23,254 nt of DNA from CAYOVG01 sp964407285 (GTDB lineage: Bacteria > Desulfobacterota > Syntrophobacteria > Syntrophobacterales > Syntrophobacteraceae): positions 1 to 23,254 of the forward strand of contig CAYOVG010000063.1 in NCBI GenBank assembly GCA_964407285.1, written 5' to 3'. Shown one piece after another: positions 1 to 8,361 of this stretch. The notes below the pieces were generated by a model. That model was not told where the DNA came from. It saw nothing but the letters and a program-made list of their open reading frames with translations, and did no database searches. Each line of letters opens with the position of its first letter. Position 1 is the first letter of the stretch. Position numbers and translations under genes: made by a program.

Positions 1-923
1 ACGACCGATACCTCGCCAGGGTCTTGTTCAGCACCTAAATCATGCGATTGCCCTGGGGGGTCCCCCTTTAACCGGGGGTAACACCTTCGGCAAGATCTTT
101 TGAGATCCCCACCTGGTCTCTGGAGGAAGTGCACCATGTCAGGCGCTCGGCAATTTTCTGTGCTGCTTGGGCTATTAATTTCATTAAGGGACAGCTTAGC
201 ATGGAGGGGTAGGAAGTCAAACCGGCAGCAGAGTACAAGCATTGGACATATTGATATCTGCCACCATCCGGCCTTCTCGGCCTGCGCCCCCGAAAGGGAT
301 GCGGCCTGCTGCTTATACTGAGAACGGATGAGAATTGGATTTCTGGACATTTGGTTAAGAAACTACAAATTTTGAAGTTTCGCAACCCAATTACCTATAG
401 TTGTGAGGTTTCCCTATTCTCCAAAATTTGTTGATCCCCATCGAAAGGTACGGTTTTCAACCGTTCGGAGCATAAAATGCTCAACATGGTTTGCACAGGG
501 ACCATTTAGGTCGTATCGGCCAAGTTGGCAGTGGCTACCGGGCGCGGGACGTAAGTGGTCGTATGGGAGTATATTTCAATTTCGATAAGCTGAGGGGGTA
601 ACAGTGGGGGCGCACGGAAGAGCATCTTTCCCTCTGATCAGATCGCCGGCAAATAGCTCATTCCCGCAGACTGTGATTTCCTCGTTGACATACGATGAGC
701 AGCAGGCATCCCCCCTTGCTCTCCATCCCCACCTGCATGTTTGATTCCGGACCGGACTTTATATCGAATATCCAGATAGCCTGCCGGGACTTGACGGACG
801 TATGATCATGTGGTACGGGCTATCACGTGTGGCGTTCACCTTTTCTTTCGGCCACGGATCTTTTGACCCTTGAAGTTGTGGAACGTACGGCTCATTCACT
901 ACCTGACCTTACGGGAGAATGCC
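1..923. other. Leading stretch without a supportable gene
   Basis: I see no coding region with a recognisable protein family on either strand. The open frames present are short, rich in Arg, Ser and Pro, and lack convincing ribosome binding sites. A C-rich/G-rich inverted repeat lies near 55-80. The last ~130 bases lead into the MinD-like gene and should contain its promoter, but I could not find a well-spaced -35/-10 pair there. Confidence 0.5.
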
Positions 924-1682
924 ATGGCGAGAGTCATTTCCGTTCATTCATTTCGCGGCGGAACGGGAAAATCCAACATTACCGCCAACCTGTCCGCAAT
1001 GCTCGCCCTCATGGGCAAAAGAGTGGGCGTCGTGGACACGGACATTCAGTCTCCGGGCATTCACGTCCTGTTCGGTCTCGTCGAGGAGCGGGCAAGCTAC
1101 TCGCTGAACGACTACCTCTGGGGACGGTGCGACATCCAGCAGGCCGCCTGCGACGTCACCAACGGCCTCAGAGCTCCCGTATCCGGAAAGCTCTTCCTCA
1201 TTCCCTCCAGCATCAACACGGTGGATATCGTTCGGGTCCTGCGCGACGGGTACGACATGAGTTTCCTGAGCGAGGGCTTTCGCAACCTCATATCGGAACT
1301 TGCCCTGGACGCCCTCATCATAGACACTCACCCGGGGCTCAACGAAGAAACCCTGCTCTCCATAGCGCTTTCCAACGTGCTCATCATCCTCCTCAGGCCG
1401 GACCGGCAGGACTACCAGGGAACCGGGATAACCGTCGAAGTCGCCAGGGAGCTGAGCGTCCCGGAGATGATGCTCCTCGTCAACAAGGCGCCCCCGACCT
1501 ATGATGTCGCCTCGATCAAAAAGCTGGTGGAGGACGCCTACGACTGCGAGGTCGCGGCCATTCTGCCGCATTCGGACGAGGTGATGAACCTTGCGAGCGA
1601 GGAGCTCTTCGTGGTTCGCTATCCGGAAAGCCCCATAACGGCGGAATTCAAACGGCTCGCGATGAGGCTGTTTCCACAATAG
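924..1682 (+). CDS. MinD/ParA-like P-loop ATPase
   Basis: This is a 252-residue protein of the SIMIBI (MinD/ParA/ArsA) class. The N-terminus reads SVHSFRGGTGKSN (residues 6-18), a deviant Walker A loop, followed by VVDTDIQSPG for the switch I/Mg-binding Asp region and LIIDTHPG for switch II. The first lysine of the usual KGGxGKS signature is Arg here (R11), while the P-loop Lys (K16) is present. I chose the ATG at 924 because GGGAGAA sits just upstream and family homology starts there; an in-frame start at 870 would add 18 unlikely residues. It lies 12 nt before an ECF-S/HAMP membrane protein gene and probably leads that operon. Members of this class use ATP-dependent dimerisation to control or localise partners, often at the membrane. 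The specific role here is unknown. Confidence 0.85.
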   Translation: MARVISVHSFRGGTGKSNITANLSAMLALMGKRVGVVDTDIQSPGIHVLFGLVEERASYSLNDYLWGRCDIQQAACDVTNGLRAPVSGKLFLIPSSINTVDIVRVLRDGYDMSFLSEGFRNLISELALDALIIDTHPGLNEETLLSIALSNVLIILLRPDRQDYQGTGITVEVARELSVPEMMLLVNKAPPTYDVASIKKLVEDAYDCEVAAILPHSDEVMNLASEELFVVRYPESPITAEFKRLAMRLFPQ

Positions 1683-1694
1683 GGGAGGAAGCAG

Positions 1695-2732
1695 TTGAAC
1701 TTCTTGACGCCGAAATGGCGGATCATCCTCGTTTGCGCCGTATCCGGCGTCCTGTACGGCTGCTTCAATTTCATTTCCGGAAGGATTCACCCGCCGGGAT
1801 GTTCCTTCGTGGAACTGCGTCCGCAGGTGGCTTTGCCGATCTTCGTGGGTATCGTCCACGGACCCGTATGCGGCTTCGTGGTGGGCTGCTTCGGCGACTC
1901 CTTCGGATACGCCTTGCAGGGACTCGGCGTTTTCCACGCATGGAACTGGAGTATCGGAAACGGATTCATCGGCATGATTCCGGGCCTCGCCCGTTACTGG
2001 TCGATCCGGGAAGTCAGGTCCGGGCGGGATTTTCAGTTGATTTTGCTGCTCATCTTTCTGGCGTCGTCGCTTCCCATCGTCTTTGCGGCGTCGCTGGACA
2101 CGCTCCGCTCCCAAATCGGCTTCATGGAAATCACCTATACCTTGATCCTGCCCGCGTTCATCACCGACGCCATATTCGGCTTGCTCCTCGTCCCCGCCAT
2201 GTTGCTGCTCTTCCGGAAAATGACCGTCACCATCGAGACGCGGATCATGCTCGTAACCACCTATCCGCTCATTCTCGCGGTGCTGTTGACCTACGGCGCA
2301 TCCAACTGGTCGGCCCTGAGGGAGGAAATGTCGGACGCAGTCCTCATCCGGGATTTCTACAACATCGGCATTCTCTCTCTGTGCGTCCTGACCGTGGGGC
2401 TGGCGGCTTCGACCTTTCTGACCAGGAGGATCACCCGGCCCGTGGTCAGCCTCACCACGGCGGCGCTTTCCATCGCGAAGGGGGACTACCAGCCGTCGGA
2501 CGATCTCGGGGAAATCGTCTCCAGGAATGACGAAATGGGGCAACTGGCCGGGGTCTTCGAGCAGATGAGGCATGAGGTCGACTCGCGGGAGCAGCGGCTG
2601 AAGCAGGAGGTGAGAGAACTCAAGATAGAAATCGACAAATCCAGGCAGAGCGCCGAGGTGAAAAAGATCACCGGCACCGACTACTTCAAGAATCTTCGAG
2701 ACAAGGCCGACAAGCTGAGAAACCAGGAATGA
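1695..2732 (+). CDS. Membrane sensor with ECF-transporter-S-like domain and HAMP
   Basis: The 345-residue protein starts with TTG; AGGGGAGGAA at 1681-1690 is a strong, well-placed ribosome binding site. Residues ~9-235 are a multi-pass membrane domain with ELRPQ (40-44), HGPVCGF (55-61) and WSIGNGFIG (85-93), a pattern like substrate-binding S components of ECF vitamin transporters. Residues ~242-298 form a HAMP domain (RRITRPV... then DEMGQLAGVFEQM). A charged helix ends in KIEID and GTDYF (TDYF at 328-331), a tail I recall from other HAMP-containing bacterial regulators. No ECF ATPase or T component is nearby, so a ligand sensor seems likelier than a transporter. Its stop overlaps the next start as ATGA, implying translational coupling. 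The same sensor architecture recurs at 5453. Confidence 0.8.
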   Translation: MNFLTPKWRIILVCAVSGVLYGCFNFISGRIHPPGCSFVELRPQVALPIFVGIVHGPVCGFVVGCFGDSFGYALQGLGVFHAWNWSIGNGFIGMIPGLARYWSIREVRSGRDFQLILLLIFLASSLPIVFAASLDTLRSQIGFMEITYTLILPAFITDAIFGLLLVPAMLLLFRKMTVTIETRIMLVTTYPLILAVLLTYGASNWSALREEMSDAVLIRDFYNIGILSLCVLTVGLAASTFLTRRITRPVVSLTTAALSIAKGDYQPSDDLGEIVSRNDEMGQLAGVFEQMRHEVDSREQRLKQEVRELKIEIDKSRQSAEVKKITGTDYFKNLRDKADKLRNQE

Positions 2733-5374
2733 ACGAGAAAACACCCGATAAGACAGTGAGCGGGCTTCTCCAGTCACTCATGAAGTCCCCCCGGCTTACG
2801 AAGGAGCTTCCGAAGGGCAAGGCTCCTTCGGGAACGGAATTGACCACCCTGGGCGTCTTGCTCATCAGGCAGGATGACGGCAGGTTCTTCATCAACCTCA
2901 CGGGCGTAAAGGTCTTCTCCGGCATATCGGAGTTCGTCCAGTTGATGGCGGGAAACGTCATTCAGCAGAGCGCCAGTTCGCAGGCCGACATCATGGTCCA
3001 GCAGGTGGTCGATTCGCAGCTCACTCCCGAACTCGACGAGATGGGAATCGCTCACGTCCTTCTCTACGTGCGCAGCAAGCCCGCGCGACAGCTCCTGGGT
3101 TTTCAGGAAGCGTTCCGCCGCAAGCTGCGGCTGGTGTTCGACATCATCCAGAGCCCGAGATGGGGAGGATTGCTCTTCCCGTCCTTTTTCGGCGTCCGGG
3201 ACGACCACCGGGCAGGCGAAGCGCAACAGGACCTCCCGGCGCTGCTCTTTCCCTTTCACATAAGGCCCCAAAGCCCGGAAGAGGACCACTACCTCCTGGT
3301 CGAGCACGACCCCGAGGGCAAGTTCCTTCGCATTACGATCGAGAACGCCGCGGAATCGAGACTCTACCTCAAGCGGATTCCCCACCGGGTGGTGAAGGAC
3401 CTGGACCACCGGTATTCCATCCAGGACAAGGGCAAAGTCGCCGAGCAGATCTTCCAGGGAATCCACCGGGAATGCCAGAACCAGCAGGACGAGTACATGG
3501 AGATACCGGGCCGGCAGCCGGTTCTCTTCGAGCGGTTGATAGACGCGGGTCTCAGGGATATCGTTCACATCAAGTTCAGGTGGCCCCTCGAGGACTCGGG
3601 GTTGCTCGTCTTCGACCGCGAGAAAAAGGTCGCGAGGCTGCTCTCCCGGGTGCTGTACCTGTTCGAAGATCAGAAGATCATAGAGGCCCTGGCGGGAGGA
3701 AGCCTGCTGGAGATGCTGTCCGGCGAGCACCGGGTTTTTCTTGACGTCTCGCGGGGCGGGGCCTGTCTCAACATCAGTCTCTTCGAACAAAGAGAGACCG
3801 TCACCATCGATGAGCACCTGGAGAAGCTTCCCTGCCTGAGCGCGCTGGTGGACGGTCTTTCCACCACCCTGGAGGATGTGCGGGTGGTCCTGATCCATCA
3901 CATCACCTCGCAGATCCTGGGGCTCATCAAGGCGCTCGACCGCCTCGACTGCGCTTTCCTGCAGATTCTTTTCATCAAGTACAAAGGAGTGGTGCCCGAC
4001 AGGCACCAGGAAGCCCTTTTCACCCTGCCGGAATCGCGTTTCCGCTACCATGCCCTCCAGAGGGTGGAAACCCGCGATTCGGTCGAGGGATGCTACATCC
4101 TCTCGAAGCACTACTCCCCCCTGGACAGGCTGGAATCCGTGGAGAAGACGCTCCTTCGCGGCGGCATGGACTACTTTCAGGCCATGAGAATGGTGGCCGG
4201 GCATCTTTTCTTCAGCGAAGCGCGCATTGCCGCGAGCCGTGGACAGCGCATCCTCCTCATTGAAGACGGCGGCTACATGGCTCCCTTGATCAACCGGTTC
4301 TGCCTGGAAAACAGGACCCTGCGGGAGAGTCTCGCCTATTTTTCCATAGACAAGGAATCCGGCATCGAACCGTTCCCCACGGAAAGCGAGCTGGATCAGC
4401 CTCTGAGCACATGGCTGGAGGGGATATTCCCCGGCAGCATCGAACACACGCGAAACGGGTACGATCACCTGCGGGAGGTGGAGTCGGCCCGCGGGCGCCT
4501 CGCCTTTCCCGCGTGCAGCATCGCCGTGTCGAAACTGAAAAACATCGTGGAAGCCAGGGAATGTTCGGCGGCGATACTGAACGCCGTCGAATCCATTTTT
4601 CACGGCATGGGGCATATTCTCTCCAGGCGAAATGTCCTGGTCACCGGCTGCCGGGGCAACATCGGCCGGAACCTGATGAAGGACCTCTCCTACCGGATAG
4701 TCGATGGAAGCCTCTGCGGAGTGGACATCGTCGTGGAAGGACCCGCTGAACAACCGATGCGCTCCGGGACGGGAAGGGATTACCTGGAGAGAAAAACCGT
4801 CCGGGACATCCCCGAGGAAGTCCTGCTCGACCTGGATCTTATCATAGGGACGGTGGGGCGGTCCGTGATCGAGGAAGACATCCTGGAAAAGCTCGTGGTC
4901 GAGGGAAGGAAGAGCGCCCTGTTCTTTGCCAGCGGCTCGACCAAGACGGTCGAATTCTCCCACCTCACGCACTGGCTGCAGCGCCTCGTGGACTCCCCCC
5001 GGCCGGCCGTCCGGGGTATTCCCGTAAGCATCCGGATCGCCCCCTTCAAAGACCCCCAGACCGGGCTGGTGCAGGGCAACAGGGTCCGCTTCCGATTCAA
5101 GGAGCAGGCGGGGGACCAGGCGCAAGGTCAGGCCCGGGTCCCGAGCCGGCCGCGGGTACAGCCCGCGCGCTGCAAGGATCTCTACCTCCTGGGCGATTTG
5201 ATGCCCATCAACTTTTTGTACTACGGAGTGCCCGCCGAGATCATCGACGAAGTCCTTTGCCAGTTGCTGCAGCTCTCAACGGGCTTCATCAGGGCAGTCA
5301 GGGAAAACCGCCCGCTGCCGCCGCGCCTGCTTGCCGTGGACCGGGAGATCGACGCCGACGCAAATCCGATTTGA
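2729..5374 (+). CDS. Large protein with degenerate S-adenosylhomocysteine hydrolase-like C-terminal half
   Basis: This is an 881-residue soluble protein with no membrane segment. Residues 1-~370 match nothing I recognise. Residues ~380-860 follow the motif order of SAHH: LIHHIT (388-393, like the HMT substrate motif), LIEDGGY (510-516, like LDDGG), FPACSIAVSKLK (593-604, like FPAxxVxDSVTKSK), a nucleotide-binding glycine motif VTGCRGNIGRN (638-648), LIIGTVGR, and a C-terminal LYLLGDLMPIN (818-828, like the LLAEGRLVN segment). One active-site Lys (K602) aligns, but the Asp-Asn pair and the NKYGCRES motif after it are replaced (NIVEARECS). Hydrolysis is therefore doubtful; an NAD-, adenosine- or AdoHcy-binding sensor or a new enzyme is possible. 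It is translationally coupled to the upstream membrane sensor. A scar of a second copy of its 3' end lies at 7637-7729. Confidence 0.75.
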   Translation: MNEKTPDKTVSGLLQSLMKSPRLTKELPKGKAPSGTELTTLGVLLIRQDDGRFFINLTGVKVFSGISEFVQLMAGNVIQQSASSQADIMVQQVVDSQLTPELDEMGIAHVLLYVRSKPARQLLGFQEAFRRKLRLVFDIIQSPRWGGLLFPSFFGVRDDHRAGEAQQDLPALLFPFHIRPQSPEEDHYLLVEHDPEGKFLRITIENAAESRLYLKRIPHRVVKDLDHRYSIQDKGKVAEQIFQGIHRECQNQQDEYMEIPGRQPVLFERLIDAGLRDIVHIKFRWPLEDSGLLVFDREKKVARLLSRVLYLFEDQKIIEALAGGSLLEMLSGEHRVFLDVSRGGACLNISLFEQRETVTIDEHLEKLPCLSALVDGLSTTLEDVRVVLIHHITSQILGLIKALDRLDCAFLQILFIKYKGVVPDRHQEALFTLPESRFRYHALQRVETRDSVEGCYILSKHYSPLDRLESVEKTLLRGGMDYFQAMRMVAGHLFFSEARIAASRGQRILLIEDGGYMAPLINRFCLENRTLRESLAYFSIDKESGIEPFPTESELDQPLSTWLEGIFPGSIEHTRNGYDHLREVESARGRLAFPACSIAVSKLKNIVEARECSAAILNAVESIFHGMGHILSRRNVLVTGCRGNIGRNLMKDLSYRIVDGSLCGVDIVVEGPAEQPMRSGTGRDYLERKTVRDIPEEVLLDLDLIIGTVGRSVIEEDILEKLVVEGRKSALFFASGSTKTVEFSHLTHWLQRLVDSPRPAVRGIPVSIRIAPFKDPQTGLVQGNRVRFRFKEQAGDQAQGQARVPSRPRVQPARCKDLYLLGDLMPINFLYYGVPAEIIDEVLCQLLQLSTGFIRAVRENRPLPPRLLAVDREIDADANPI

Positions 5375-5396
5375 CCGCGGAAGCATGCTTCCGCGG
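5375..5396. repeat. 22-bp perfect palindrome after the SAHH-like gene
   Basis: A perfect 22-bp palindrome begins immediately after the TGA stop of the SAHH-like gene. It folds as a CCGCGGAAG/CTTCCGCGG stem around CATG. No T-run follows, so it is not a standard intrinsic terminator. It lies 56 bases before the next start and may be an intercistronic RNA hairpin, a weak attenuator, or a dimeric protein-binding site. Confidence 0.6.
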
Positions 5397-5452
5397 GCGC
5401 GTCCGGGTAGTCGGACCCCGAACCTTTCGGAGAGTCACTTTCGGAGTCAACC

Positions 5453-7573
5453 ATGACCGTATCCTCCACGGATACCAACGACACCACCAACGACCGCGCG
5501 GACCGTCGGAACAGGATGCTTGCAACCGCCTGCATCGTTGCAGCCTACGCGCTGAGCAACTTCTTTCTGCGCATCCACCTGCCCGGCGTGTCCAATGTCG
5601 ACCTGCGGCCGCAGATCGTTCTCCTCTTCGCGGCCGGCTACCTCCATGGACCGTGGTACGGCTTCGCAGCCGGGTTTGCCGGTAATCTGTGCACGGACAT
5701 CCTGTTCGGCTACGGCGCCAGGTACATGGCGAGCTGGACCATCGGCAACGGATTGATCGGCGCCCTGATCTGCCTTTACCCCTACAGAACGCATGCGCGC
5801 CTTGAACGGATAGGGCAGTTGGTCCGGCTGGTCCTGACACTGATCCTCGTCAACGTCGTTTCCCTCTCCTACGCCGCGGGGATGGAAGCGCTCCTGGACA
5901 GCCACCTCCCGTCAGCCGTCAATTTCCGGTATTTCTACGTTCCCGCATTGTTGTCGAACGTGCTGGCGACTCTCATCCTGTTTCCCGCAATCCTGTTCGG
6001 CCTGGGTCGTCTCAAGAGAAACTTTCCGATCAAACTGGCCCTGACGAATTACTACCTCACCGTGGTGCTGCTGATCGTTACCTGGGCGGCGTTCGTTCCG
6101 GCCCACGGGGAACTCCCGATCTTTCCGATTACCGCCGGCATGGATACGGCGCGCGGAAATGCGCTGGTGGATACATTCAACTATTGGTCGCTCCTGCTGG
6201 TCGCGGTGTTGGTGTCCAGTTTTTTTGTATCGGGCTGGATGTCGAAAGCCGTCGTCACCCCCCTCGAGCGGCTCGAGGAGTCGGTGCTGGCCGTCCTGAG
6301 AGGAGATCCCTCTTCAGCGGAGCGGCTCGCCCTGCTCGCCGGACGGGAGGACGAAGTCGGCATCCTGAGCTATACGGTCAGGCTCTTGAGTCTCAACTTG
6401 TGGGAAACCCAGAAGCTGTTCCGGGACGAACTGGAAAGGAACCTGGAATTCATCGATCCCCGTGATTCGGGAACGGATATTCTCGTCGTTACCCTCATCG
6501 CTCTATTCGGCGAAGAGGCCCCGGCAGGGCAGGACAACGCCTTGTACGAAGCGGGCCGGGACCTGAGCAACATCGAGGCCATCCGCCTGGTCGTTTCCGC
6601 CGGGGGACTGATGGAACTGGCTGCCGCCTATACGGATTCCAAGATCGAAAAGAGCCTGGATGGACTGGATTTGGATATCGCGGGGACGGGGGCGCATCTT
6701 TCGAGCGAACAACGCCGGGCGCTGGCCGTGGCCGTCGATGTGAACCTGGTGTTCTGGGGAAGGCTGAAGGTCATGGATCTTTCCGCTCCCCTGAACCGAG
6801 AACTGGCGTTCCACCTGCTGGAAAGGATCAACGCCTTCCGGAGAAGCTCCAGGAATTATGTGGGATACGTCACGGAATCCGACATCGTCGGCAAATTGCA
6901 GGAGCGGTGGGAGAAGGCCGCCAGGGTCCGGAGCGAGAGCCTGGAGCCGATTATGAACAAGGCCATCGGCCTGCGGGTGGTCGTCGGTTACCAGATCAAG
7001 AACCTGGGCGATCTCGCCCATTTCGACGCCGACCGCAAGATCGCTTACAGCCACAGCAACTTCAAGCACATCAAGCAGTTGATCGGTCTGCTGATGGGAG
7101 AGGGGCTCCAGGCGAAGCTCCAGTTGGAGCCGAAGCGGTCTTCCTTCCATTACCTCGATGAGTGGGTCCAACCCGATGGTCCGCGCCTGGAATCCCTCGC
7201 CGATGGAACGAAGGTCGCCCATGTGGATGAGTTCGACCTCGTCATGGAGTTCACGACGCCGGAGCATCGGGACCGCTTCCGTCCGATCATCGAGGCTTTC
7301 GCCAAGCGGGAGTTCGCGACCGGGCGCAAGGTCCTGTACGGATCATGGCATCAGCCCCTGTTCCGCTCGGATGTGCCGGTCGAAGGATACAACCGCATCA
7401 CGGATATTTCGATCCGGGACCGGGAACAGGTTGTTCACACCTACGTTTGCCGGGAGGATGCCGCCGCCAGGGTGGAATGGTTCAAGGGCGAATTGCGGGA
7501 GTTGGACATTTCCGCGGTCCCGATCTGGGTGAACGACGCATTCTTCCGGTACCTCAACGGCGGCTGCGATTGA
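5453..7573 (+). CDS. ECF-S-like/HAMP membrane sensor with large unknown C-terminal domain
   Basis: This 706-residue protein starts at an ATG with GGAG at 5443-5446. The N-terminus carries a multi-pass membrane domain (~22-250) paralogous to that of the 1695 gene, sharing DLRPQ (50-54), HGPWYGF (65-71) and WTIGNGLIG (95-103). A HAMP-like segment follows (~265-325: VVTPLERLEESV ... GREDEVGILSYTV). Residues ~330-706 form a large cytoplasmic region I cannot assign; it contains a conserved-looking stretch GLRVVVGYQIKNLGDLAHFD and a mixed alpha/beta end with WVNDAFFRYLNGG. I see no histidine-kinase H-box, GGDEF/EAL, cyclase or PP2C motif. The 78-base gap to the upstream gene holds a palindrome. A shortened scar of this gene's 3' end occurs at 8752-8828, so the locus was duplicated at least in part. 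Confidence 0.75.
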   Translation: MTVSSTDTNDTTNDRADRRNRMLATACIVAAYALSNFFLRIHLPGVSNVDLRPQIVLLFAAGYLHGPWYGFAAGFAGNLCTDILFGYGARYMASWTIGNGLIGALICLYPYRTHARLERIGQLVRLVLTLILVNVVSLSYAAGMEALLDSHLPSAVNFRYFYVPALLSNVLATLILFPAILFGLGRLKRNFPIKLALTNYYLTVVLLIVTWAAFVPAHGELPIFPITAGMDTARGNALVDTFNYWSLLLVAVLVSSFFVSGWMSKAVVTPLERLEESVLAVLRGDPSSAERLALLAGREDEVGILSYTVRLLSLNLWETQKLFRDELERNLEFIDPRDSGTDILVVTLIALFGEEAPAGQDNALYEAGRDLSNIEAIRLVVSAGGLMELAAAYTDSKIEKSLDGLDLDIAGTGAHLSSEQRRALAVAVDVNLVFWGRLKVMDLSAPLNRELAFHLLERINAFRRSSRNYVGYVTESDIVGKLQERWEKAARVRSESLEPIMNKAIGLRVVVGYQIKNLGDLAHFDADRKIAYSHSNFKHIKQLIGLLMGEGLQAKLQLEPKRSSFHYLDEWVQPDGPRLESLADGTKVAHVDEFDLVMEFTTPEHRDRFRPIIEAFAKREFATGRKVLYGSWHQPLFRSDVPVEGYNRITDISIRDREQVVHTYVCREDAAARVEWFKGELRELDISAVPIWVNDAFFRYLNGGCD

Positions 7574-7636
7574 CGCGGGGACTACATGCGCGATAGCGGG
7601 GGCCCAGATCTTTCGACATTGGAGCGGTCAGGGAAA

Positions 7637-7729
7637 GCCGTCAGGGAGAACCGCCCGCTGCCGCCGCGCCTGTTCGCCGTGGACCGGGAGATCGACGCCG
7701 GGGCAAATACCGGCGCACATCCGATTTGA
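7637..7729 (+). pseudogene. 3'-end remnant of a second SAHH-like gene
   Basis: About 93 bases are nearly identical to the last ~30 codons of the SAHH-like gene ending at 5374. Read in that frame they give AVRENRPLPPRLFAVDREID, then a short insertion, then HPI and the same TGA stop. Nothing of the preceding ~850 codons remains. The scar sits downstream of the second ECF-S/HAMP gene exactly where a partner copy would be expected, so a duplicated sensor plus SAHH-like pair probably existed and its second half was deleted. Confidence 0.8.
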
Positions 7730-7770
7730 GACGAGACGGAAAAGGCCCGCCGGCCTTGTGCGGCAGGCCG

Positions 7771-7929
7771 GAAGAGGCCGCTTACCTCGATCCCGATTTC
7801 CTGAAAGGGTTCCGCCCTTATCCTGTCGCCTTCCACATAAGGACCGCCGACGATGATTTCGCCGGTCATGTTTTCCGGGATGCCCAGGAGATCTTCACAG
7901 GCAGCTTCCTTACGGGCCGGTGATGACAT
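7771..7929 (-). pseudogene. Internally deleted Uma2-family (DUF820) gene
   Basis: The reverse strand begins with ATG behind GGAGGAAGGAA and reads SSPARKEAACEDLLGIPE then NMTGEII, which matches the start of Uma2 proteins (PD-(D/E)XK-fold, abundant in mobile or accessory regions). It then jumps directly to VEGDRIRAEPFQEIGIEVS, which resembles the C-terminal end of the family. The ~120-130 residues between, including the nuclease core, are missing. The frame then runs on into unrelated sequence to a stop at 7582. I call it a deletion pseudogene. Confidence 0.6.
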
Positions 7930-7996
7930 GAGGAATTCCTTCCTCCGGGTTCCCCGGATGGATAGTCATGGTATTCGAACACCATGCAGCCGACTA

Positions 7997-8088
7997 TCAT
8001 AGCTTATCGGAGAAGGTCTCGTCGGAATACCCCGGAACGGCGATCACGCAGAGCCGGTTCTCGGGCGACGATTCGACCACGACGCGGC
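7997..8088 (-). pseudogene. 3'-end remnant of a duplicated cupin gene
   Basis: About 92 bases are roughly 93-95 percent identical to the 3' end of the cupin gene at 8886-8977. They encode RRVVVESSPENRLCVIAVPG then YSDETFSDKL with the same stop; the intact gene reads HHVVVESSPKNRLC. Upstream coding sequence is absent and the frame enters unrelated DNA. It is a scar of a segmental duplication involving the cupin neighbourhood. Confidence 0.85.
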
Positions 8089-8147
8089 GCAGGCAGAACG
8101 ATACTCGATGTCCGCATAACTCCCACGGTTCTGCTCCGAAACGGAAG

Positions 8148-8321
8148 TCACCGGTTCTGTCGATGCCAAAGGTCAACAATGCGTTTGACCTCGTGTGGCG
8201 ACAACCGAAAACCGGTGGCGAGGAGGTCTCCCAGCGCCGATTCAAAGTCCAAAACGCCGTTCTGGGCACATTTGAGTAGAATTCCAATTGTTCCGGTTAC
8301 TTTAGATTGAGCCGCCCCATG
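8148..8321 (-). pseudogene. C-terminal stub of a DUF3368 (PIN-like) toxin
   Basis: The reverse strand encodes SKVTGTIGILLKCAQNG then VLDFESALGDLLATGFRLSP, ending HRQNR. This is the characteristic C-terminal segment of DUF3368 proteins, PIN-like putative nucleases that are usually encoded next to UPF0175 antitoxins. The first ~100 residues, with the acidic PIN active site, are missing. The 40 codons upstream in this frame overlap the end of the UPF0175 gene and are not toxin-like. Position and orientation directly downstream of UPF0175 are as expected for the pair, so I read this as a toxin lost by 5' truncation. Confidence 0.7.
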
Positions 8322-8361
8322 GCCGAGAGGTGAATAAGGGGAGTAGAGTTGGAAATGACCC

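Noticed and set aside
948..2777. 609-codon open frame antisense to the MinD-like and first sensor genes
   Set aside because: It mirrors GC-rich codon use of real genes on the other strand, has a low-complexity charged composition and no recognisable motifs.
2774..5125. 783-codon open frame antisense to the SAHH-like gene
   Set aside because: It is a shadow of a gene supported by SAHH-like motifs, and its translation resembles no family.
7966..7985. CATGGT-ATTCGAAC-ACCATG as a tRNA T-arm
   Set aside because: The loop is eight bases and no acceptor, anticodon or D-arm surrounds it, so it is only a short inverted repeat.
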